The position numbers and the translations under genes were made by a program. From an uncultured Muribaculum sp. (lineage in GTDB: Bacteria > Bacteroidota > Bacteroidia > Bacteroidales > Muribaculaceae): DNA of 64,000 bases. The first letter of the stretch is position 1. Each line of letters starts with the position of its first letter. Under the pieces are notes generated by a model. It was not told where the DNA came from. It saw nothing but the letters and a program-made list of their open reading frames with translations, and searched no databases. Shown here piece after piece: positions 58,785-64,000 of the stretch. Location: the NCBI GenBank assembly GCA_910587665.1, contig CAJUMZ010000015.1, positions 9,255-73,254 of the forward strand, in the 5' to 3' direction.

Positions 58785-61328
58785 ATGACTTCAAATAACG
58801 CGCTGTCGATCGGAGGGCGCATAAAGGCTTTTCTTACAAGCCGATCTTTCATAGGGTTTATGATATCGCTGGTGGTGATGCTGGTGGTGTCTTGTGCGTT
58901 TTTTTATCCCGACGCTTTCGAGGGCAACGAGCTACGGCAGCATGACATGCAGCAAGGCACGGCCATAAGCCACGAGGTAAACCAATATGAAGAGCAGTCG
59001 GGAGAACTGTCGCGATGGACCAACTCGCTCTTCTCCGGAATGCCTACATTCCAGATCAATCCGTCATACCCGTCGGGCAAGCTGATAACATTTGTCGGCA
59101 ACCTGTATCATCTGTGGCTACCCTCTCCGGTAAGCCTGCTATTCATGATGATGACAGGATTTTTCATCCTCTTGCTTGCCATGAGAGTGAAATGGTATCT
59201 CGCCCTTCCCGGTGCGATTGCCTACGGCTTCTCATCCTACTTTATAATAATAATAGGAGCCGGACACATCTGGAAATTTATCACCCTCGCCTACATTCCC
59301 CCGACTATAGCCGGCATTGTGCTTGCCTACCGTGGAAAATACCTCGGCGGTGCCGCGCTTGCCGCCCTGTTTGCCATGCTTCAGATAGCCGGCAACCATA
59401 TCCAGATGTCCTACTACTTTCTGATGGTGGTGATAGGCTTTATGGCAGCCTACGGCGTGGTGCTATATCGCAAACACAACATGGCCAAATGGTGGAAAGC
59501 AACAGGTGCACTCGCGGTGGCGGCTCTGCTCGCGGTGGCGGCTAACGCGCCAAACCTCTATAACACCTACATGTATTCCAAGGAGACCATGCGTGGCAAA
59601 CACAGCGAACTTTCCGGCAACGCCAACGGCGGCGGTGTCACGGAGACAGGAGGTCTAAACAAAGATTACATCACCGCATGGAGCTATGGCAAGAGCGAGA
59701 CATTCACCCTATTGATTCCAAACGTAAAGGGCGGCGCAACCATAAAACCGGAAAAAGGAAGCAACAAACTGATGTCGCTCGGCGACACCGATACCGCGTC
59801 GGAGCTTGCCAAGTCAGGCACGGTTTCGGGTGAGACAAGTGCCTACCTCAGCCAATTTCCACAGTATTTCGGCGACCAACCGATGACCAACGGCCCTGTC
59901 TACGTAGGCGCGCTTCTCGTGGCTCTGTTTCTGCTCGGATGTATCATCGTCAAGGGTCCTATAAAATGGATGCTTGTGATCGTCACTATAATATCCATCG
60001 CCCTGTCATGGGGACATAACATGATGTGGCTCACCGACATAATGATCGACCACTTCCCGATGTACAATAAATTCCGCACAGTGGCAAGCATACTCGTAGT
60101 AGCTGAGTTCACCATACCCCTCCTTGCCATACTTGCCCTTAAAGAGCTGATTGACAACCGTGACAAATGGCGCGATTACCGCACTCCCGTAGCCGTGTCG
60201 TTCGGCATCTGCCTCCTGTTCTGCCTGCTTGGCATAGCCGCCCCGAGCGTATTCGGCTCTTATCTCAGCAATCAGGAGCATGACGCCTACGTGACCTCCG
60301 GCATGGCACAGCAGCTGCCGCAACTATTCGCGGCGGTAGAGAGCGTAAGAATGGCAATGGTATCGGCCGACGCTCTCCGCAGCTTCATAATCATAGCCCT
60401 TGGAGGTATATTCCTCATGCTGTTCATGACGCGTAAGATTGACAAGAAAACATTCTGCGTCATTCTCACACTCATCGTGATAGGCGACCTTTACACCGTC
60501 AACAAGCGCTATCTCGACACAGAGAGCTTTGTACCGCGTCAGCTTGCCGCCGGAGAGCCTTTCCCCATCACGAAAGCCGACAGGCAGATACTTGCCGACA
60601 CCGCCATGAACTATCGCGTGATGAACATACCGCAATTCGGCGAAGCCGCGCCATCTTACCGTCACAAGACTATAGGCGGATACCATGCGGCTAAACTTAC
60701 CAGATACCAGGACATGATCGACCGTCACCTCGGCAACTTCACTACGGGCAATATTTCGGAAGCCGACATGAATGTATTGAACATGCTTAACGCCAAGTAT
60801 ATAGTGATGAGCGACGACCAGGTATACACCAATCCCGACGCACTTGGCAACGCATGGCTCGTCAACAGGCTGATGTATGTCGACGGAGCCGATGCCGAGA
60901 TGGGTGCGCTCGACAGTATAAACCCAGCCGTCATCGCCGTATCCGACACCAGGTTCAAGCCTGTGCTTGGCACTGCCGTACCTGAAAAAATGCTGGGCGA
61001 CACCATCTATGAGACATCCTATGCCCCCAACGAACTTCACTACGCGGCAAGAAGCGCCAAAGGCGGTGTGGCGGTCTTCTCCGAAATATATTTCCCCTGG
61101 GGATGGAAGGCGTGGATCGACGGCAACGAAACCGAGATAGCGCGCGTCGACTATCTGCTCCGCGCCTTGAAATTACCGGCGGGCAACCATAGCGTGAAGA
61201 TGCGATTTGACCCGCAGTCGCTCCACACTACCGTGACAGTGGCTACAGTGGCTATAATCATCATATATCTCGCTGTAATCGCAGCCGCGGTGCTATATAC
61301 CGTCAAGATTCCGGTAAGGCGTAAATGA
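58785..61328 (+). CDS. YfhO-family large membrane protein
   Basis: 847 residues with about 12-13 membrane helices in the first 560 residues and a soluble C-terminal part (about 590-805) before a last helix near 810-835. The FEGNELRQHDMQQG loop after helix 1 and the ALPGAIAYGFSSYFIIIIGAGH helix pair are typical of the YfhO/GT-C-like group, thought to act in glycosylation of cell-envelope polymers in Firmicutes; in Bacteroidetes the role is unproven. First gene of an operon with a degenerate methyltransferase and xerD, each overlapping the previous stop. Confidence 0.85.
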   Translation: MTSNNALSIGGRIKAFLTSRSFIGFMISLVVMLVVSCAFFYPDAFEGNELRQHDMQQGTAISHEVNQYEEQSGELSRWTNSLFSGMPTFQINPSYPSGKLITFVGNLYHLWLPSPVSLLFMMMTGFFILLLAMRVKWYLALPGAIAYGFSSYFIIIIGAGHIWKFITLAYIPPTIAGIVLAYRGKYLGGAALAALFAMLQIAGNHIQMSYYFLMVVIGFMAAYGVVLYRKHNMAKWWKATGALAVAALLAVAANAPNLYNTYMYSKETMRGKHSELSGNANGGGVTETGGLNKDYITAWSYGKSETFTLLIPNVKGGATIKPEKGSNKLMSLGDTDTASELAKSGTVSGETSAYLSQFPQYFGDQPMTNGPVYVGALLVALFLLGCIIVKGPIKWMLVIVTIISIALSWGHNMMWLTDIMIDHFPMYNKFRTVASILVVAEFTIPLLAILALKELIDNRDKWRDYRTPVAVSFGICLLFCLLGIAAPSVFGSYLSNQEHDAYVTSGMAQQLPQLFAAVESVRMAMVSADALRSFIIIALGGIFLMLFMTRKIDKKTFCVILTLIVIGDLYTVNKRYLDTESFVPRQLAAGEPFPITKADRQILADTAMNYRVMNIPQFGEAAPSYRHKTIGGYHAAKLTRYQDMIDRHLGNFTTGNISEADMNVLNMLNAKYIVMSDDQVYTNPDALGNAWLVNRLMYVDGADAEMGALDSINPAVIAVSDTRFKPVLGTAVPEKMLGDTIYETSYAPNELHYAARSAKGGVAVFSEIYFPWGWKAWIDGNETEIARVDYLLRALKLPAGNHSVKMRFDPQSLHTTVTVATVAIIIIYLAVIAAAVLYTVKIPVRRK

Positions 61329-61927
61329 AGGCTCTGAGTCTGTATCTTACATCCTTTAACCGTTATCGCCGAAGCCGCGGTTTCGGCGTTCACTCCCCTT
61401 TTGCCTACTATTTCATAAAGAGGGTCATAAAGGAGTCTTGCCACTATTACTCTTATCAATCAATCGATTGCACGGCAAAAAAGGAAGGTGTGTCGCGTCG
61501 CGACACACGGTTGCTATTTCGTGTCGCCAACTATCTAAATCCGGCGGCCATGCTGATGGCAGGTGAAAGCCGGGCGGCATTGACCGCGCTTAAATCTGTG
61601 TCGGCATCTATTCCGGTCACTTGCTCCGTCTCAGACACCGATGCGGTCACACGCTACCTCGACTCGCACGGTGTAGATAGACCGTTTGTCTACATCGACC
61701 CCACGGCACGATTTCCTTACGAGACACTCCTCCAACTGTCGCGCGAAGTGATAAGCCGTCAGGGTACATTGGTGATAGGCGGAATGAAATGCGGCAACCT
61801 GATGCGACGGCTACTGAAAGACACCGAGTCGGGCATGAAATACGGTATGACTTTTTCCAACGGCACTATGGCAATAATCATCGGTGACTGTAAATTGCCG
61901 CGCCAGCGTTTCGCACTTTGGTTCTGA
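61325..61927 (+). CDS. Degenerate methyltransferase-like protein
   Basis: 200 residues. The N-terminus SRGFGVHSPFAYYFIKRVI is typical of a Bacteroidetes class I SAM-methyltransferase family, and the C-terminal GTLVIGGMKCGNLMRRLLK and FSNGTMAIII blocks match its later strands. The glycine-rich SAM-binding loop expected after the LFRVANYLNP helix is replaced by AMLMAGESRAALTAL and the acidic residue of motif II is not evident, so catalysis is doubtful. Overlaps the YfhO gene by 4 bases and xerD by one base. Confidence 0.7.
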   Translation: MKALSLYLTSFNRYRRSRGFGVHSPFAYYFIKRVIKESCHYYSYQSIDCTAKKEGVSRRDTRLLFRVANYLNPAAMLMAGESRAALTALKSVSASIPVTCSVSDTDAVTRYLDSHGVDRPFVYIDPTARFPYETLLQLSREVISRQGTLVIGGMKCGNLMRRLLKDTESGMKYGMTFSNGTMAIIIGDCKLPRQRFALWF

Positions 61928-62835
61928 TGAGAGCTATCAACGACATATCGGCGATAATTGATGCCTATGAGGGGTATCTGATGCTCGAAAAAGGCTTGTC
62001 GGCAAATACCGTGGTGTCCTACCGCGCCGACATCGACAAACTTATCCACTTTCTTGCCGACAGGAAGATAATGCTGCGCGACACTTCCACGGCGTTGCTC
62101 CACGAATTTCTCGCCACACTTCACGACCTTGGTATCGCCCCGGCATCGCAGGCACGTATAATTTCCGGACTGAAATCCTTTTTCCGCTACCTGAAGATTG
62201 AGGATTATATAGCCGACAATCCGACACTGCTTATTGACGCGCCACACACCGGAAGACATCTTCCTGAAGTGCTCTCTGTCGAGGAAATAGACCGTATGAT
62301 AGAGTGCATAGACCTGTCGTCGCCGGAAGGACAGCGCAACCGTGCCATCATAGAGACACTATACAGTTGCGGACTCCGTGTAAGCGAGCTTGTCAACCTG
62401 AGTCTTTCCAATATCTTTCTCGACGAGCAGTATGTCACAGTGCGTGGAAAAGGTAGCAAGGAAAGGATAGTACCCATATCGGAAACCGCCGTGGAGGAGA
62501 TCAACCGCTATCTTGAGCAGCGCGCCTTTGTCGATATAAAGCCCGGAGAAGAGGGCATACTCTTTCTTAACCGCCGCGGAAGAAGGCTTTCAAGGGTAAT
62601 GATATTCTATATAATTAAAGATTTGTGCCAACGCGCAGGAATACGTAAGGAAATCAGCCCGCACACACTTCGTCACTCCTTTGCCACCCACCTGCTTGAA
62701 GGTGGGGCAAACCTGCGTGCAATCCAGCAGATGCTCGGTCATGAATCAATAGCCACAACCGAAATATACCTGCATCTCGACCGCACACAGCTCCGCCGGG
62801 AAATATTGCTACATCACCCCCGAAACCACCGCTGA
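61927..62835 (+). CDS. xerD: Tyrosine recombinase XerD
   Basis: 302-residue site-specific recombinase that resolves chromosome dimers at dif with XerC. The ATG at 61927 overlaps the upstream stop; a TTG at 61918 is less likely. SAM-like N-terminal domain (about 8-92), then the catalytic set Arg151 (GLRVSEL), Lys175 (GKGSKER), His246-x2-Arg249 (PHTLRHSFATHLL), His272 (GHESI) and nucleophile Tyr281 (TEIYLH). All residues are present. No dif-like site was looked for beyond its immediate surroundings. Confidence 0.95.
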   Translation: MRAINDISAIIDAYEGYLMLEKGLSANTVVSYRADIDKLIHFLADRKIMLRDTSTALLHEFLATLHDLGIAPASQARIISGLKSFFRYLKIEDYIADNPTLLIDAPHTGRHLPEVLSVEEIDRMIECIDLSSPEGQRNRAIIETLYSCGLRVSELVNLSLSNIFLDEQYVTVRGKGSKERIVPISETAVEEINRYLEQRAFVDIKPGEEGILFLNRRGRRLSRVMIFYIIKDLCQRAGIRKEISPHTLRHSFATHLLEGGANLRAIQQMLGHESIATTEIYLHLDRTQLRREILLHHPRNHR

Positions 62836-62921
62836 CAAATTCTAAAGACCTTAAAGCCTCCCTTAAACTTCCACCGACTGTAGTTTGTTATATCTTAAAA
62901 ACCCTATAATACACATTTATC

Positions 62922-63920
62922 ATGGAATTTTTAACCACTGACAAACTTACCATCGTAGGTGCCGCCGGCATGATCGGCTCAAATATGGCACAGACCGCAT
63001 TGATGATGCACCTTACTCCCAACATCTGCCTTTATGATCCCTACGGTCCTGCACTTGAAGGCGTAGCCGAAGAGATGCACCATTGTGGATTTGAAAATGT
63101 AAACATTACATTTACCACAGATATAAAAGAAGCGCTGACAGATGCCAAATATGTAGTATCGTCGGGCGGTGCCGCACGTAAGGCAGGCATGACACGCGAG
63201 GATCTGCTCAAAGGCAACGCTCTTATTGCCGAGGAATTAGGAAAAAATATTCATCAATATTGTCCTGATGTAAAGCACATTGTAGTAGTGTTTAATCCTG
63301 CCGACATCACCGGTCTTATAACTCTTATTTACTCCGGTGTCAAACCGTCTTGCCTCAGCACCCTCGCCGCTCTTGACAGCACACGACTGAGGACAGAGCT
63401 TGCCCGCTATTTCAAAATACCCGAATCGGAAATCAAAAATGCCCGCACCTATGGCGGTCACGGAGAGCAGATGGCGGTATTTGAATCCACCACCACAATA
63501 AAAGGCAAGCCCTTGAAAGAACTTATAGATGAAGGCATACTTCCTGAAGCCAACTGGGAGGCAATCAAGACCCGCGTAATACAAGGTGGAAAGCATATAA
63601 TCGAGCTTCGAGGCCGCTCTTCATTCCAAAGCCCGGCATACCTGTCAATAGAGATGATCGCTGCAGCGATGGGAGGTAAGCCGTTCACCTGGCCTGTCGG
63701 CACTTATGTAAATAATGATAAGTTCCAACACATAATGATGGCAATGGAGACGACAGTCACCAAGGATGGTGTCACTTGTAAGCCTTTGGAAGGTACTCCG
63801 GAAGAAAACAAGGAACTTGAAAAGAGCTACGAGCATCTTTGCAAGCTGCGCGACGAGGTGATCGAGATGGGTGTATTACCCCCTATCGCCGACTGGCACA
63901 GACTCAACTCCAATCTATGA
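62922..63920 (+). CDS. mdh: Malate dehydrogenase
   Basis: 332-residue NAD-dependent enzyme of the lactate/malate dehydrogenase fold, making malate from oxaloacetate in the reductive branch leading to succinate and propionate in Bacteroidales. The dinucleotide motif GAAGMIGSN starts at residue 13, the NAD adenine-side acidic residue is in CLYDPYG, the middle has VVFNPADITG, and catalytic His is in TYGGHGEQM. Typical for the phylum. Monocistronic, closed by a strong terminator. Confidence 0.94.
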   Translation: MEFLTTDKLTIVGAAGMIGSNMAQTALMMHLTPNICLYDPYGPALEGVAEEMHHCGFENVNITFTTDIKEALTDAKYVVSSGGAARKAGMTREDLLKGNALIAEELGKNIHQYCPDVKHIVVVFNPADITGLITLIYSGVKPSCLSTLAALDSTRLRTELARYFKIPESEIKNARTYGGHGEQMAVFESTTTIKGKPLKELIDEGILPEANWEAIKTRVIQGGKHIIELRGRSSFQSPAYLSIEMIAAAMGGKPFTWPVGTYVNNDKFQHIMMAMETTVTKDGVTCKPLEGTPEENKELEKSYEHLCKLRDEVIEMGVLPPIADWHRLNSNL

Positions 63921-63945
63921 TAATGACGAAACAATTTATATAAAT

Positions 63946-63988
63946 AAAGAGGCTGTCTAACAATCAAATTTAGGCAGTCTCTTTTTTT
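63946..63988 (+). terminator. Terminator of mdh
   Basis: 15-bp stem with two wobble pairs (63946-63960 and 63970-63984), 9-base loop, followed by TTTT. Confidence 0.9.
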
Positions 63989-64000
63989 AGTATCAAAAAA

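Noticed and set aside
60324..61040. Open frame of 238 codons on the minus strand
   Set aside because: Antisense to the YfhO-family gene; no start context or domain.
61927..62835. Tyrosine recombinase as integrase of a mobile element
   Set aside because: Full XerD features, coupled to chromosomal genes, no attachment repeats or element genes around it.

Overview
The window is chromosomal DNA from a member of the Bacteroidota, order Bacteroidales; a gut Muribaculaceae-type genome is my best guess (family level is inference). The evidence is the TTG/TAnnTTTG promoter pattern in front of many genes, lipoproteins with acidic residues right after the lipobox cysteine, BspA-like leucine-rich repeat proteins, sorting-tail-like C-termini on secreted enzymes, family-specific genes (DUF4294, DUF4421, DUF4369-like, Bacteroidetes LptE), and many polysaccharide-degrading glycoside hydrolases. 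Most of the window is ordinary core genome: serS, argS, tRNA-Asp, nadB, deoC, dtd, secG, lptE, trmB, mrp, rnhB, xerD and mdh.

Layout. 1-6.6 kb: end of serS, a 55-residue helical protein, a cytoplasmic GH13 enzyme, a Fic-domain regulator flanked by 10-bp iterons and by 39-bp direct repeats derived from an esterase 3' end, the secreted esterase itself, and a GH3 beta-glucosidase gene destroyed by an internal deletion. 6.8-10 kb: DUF1848 protein, DUF2795 protein, cobalamin adenosyltransferase, ion channel. 10-16 kb: a membrane-anchored TPR regulator of mosaic base composition, then an accessory run of small orphan secreted proteins and lipoproteins, and a BspA-like protein. 16-25.8 kb: a REP/BIME-like repeat, a cysteine-less thioredoxin-like lipoprotein, outer-membrane phospholipase A, the dtd-mazG-deoC-GYF-DUF2752 operon, an Lrp regulator, and the acyltransferase-sigma54 activator-lptE-TPR-secG operon. 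26-30.5 kb: tRNA-Asp and a TolC-HlyD-MFS tripartite efflux operon. 30.5-38 kb: secreted GH5 endoglucanase, DUF4294, nadB, RhuM-Fic/Doc fusion, argS, Bax-inhibitor-like protein.

38.2-41.9 kb is the most unusual part: four overlapping or abutting genes behind one promoter, encoding a complete amino-methyltransferase (DPFCGSGT plus SPPY), a second methyltransferase that stops before its SAM-binding half, a winged-helix-like protein of unknown family, and a protein joining a ferredoxin-type Cys cluster to a RecB/Cas4-like PD-(D/E)XK nuclease motif set. It reads as a compact restriction-modification-like defence cassette with an iron-sulfur nuclease, and is my candidate for an undescribed system.

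42-64 kb: epimerase-membrane protein-LRR-trmB-mrp operon, Ca/Na antiporter, DUF4421 outer-membrane protein, an exported choloylglycine-hydrolase-family enzyme, a GH2 protein that has lost its catalytic domain in frame, a Na/Pi cotransporter, a stand-alone response regulator overlapping rnhB, a divergent GH13/GH31 starch-degrading pair, a YfhO-type membrane protein with a degenerate methyltransferase and xerD, and mdh. No CRISPR array, prophage, transposase or rRNA was seen. All family assignments come from reading motifs by eye; no database search was run.
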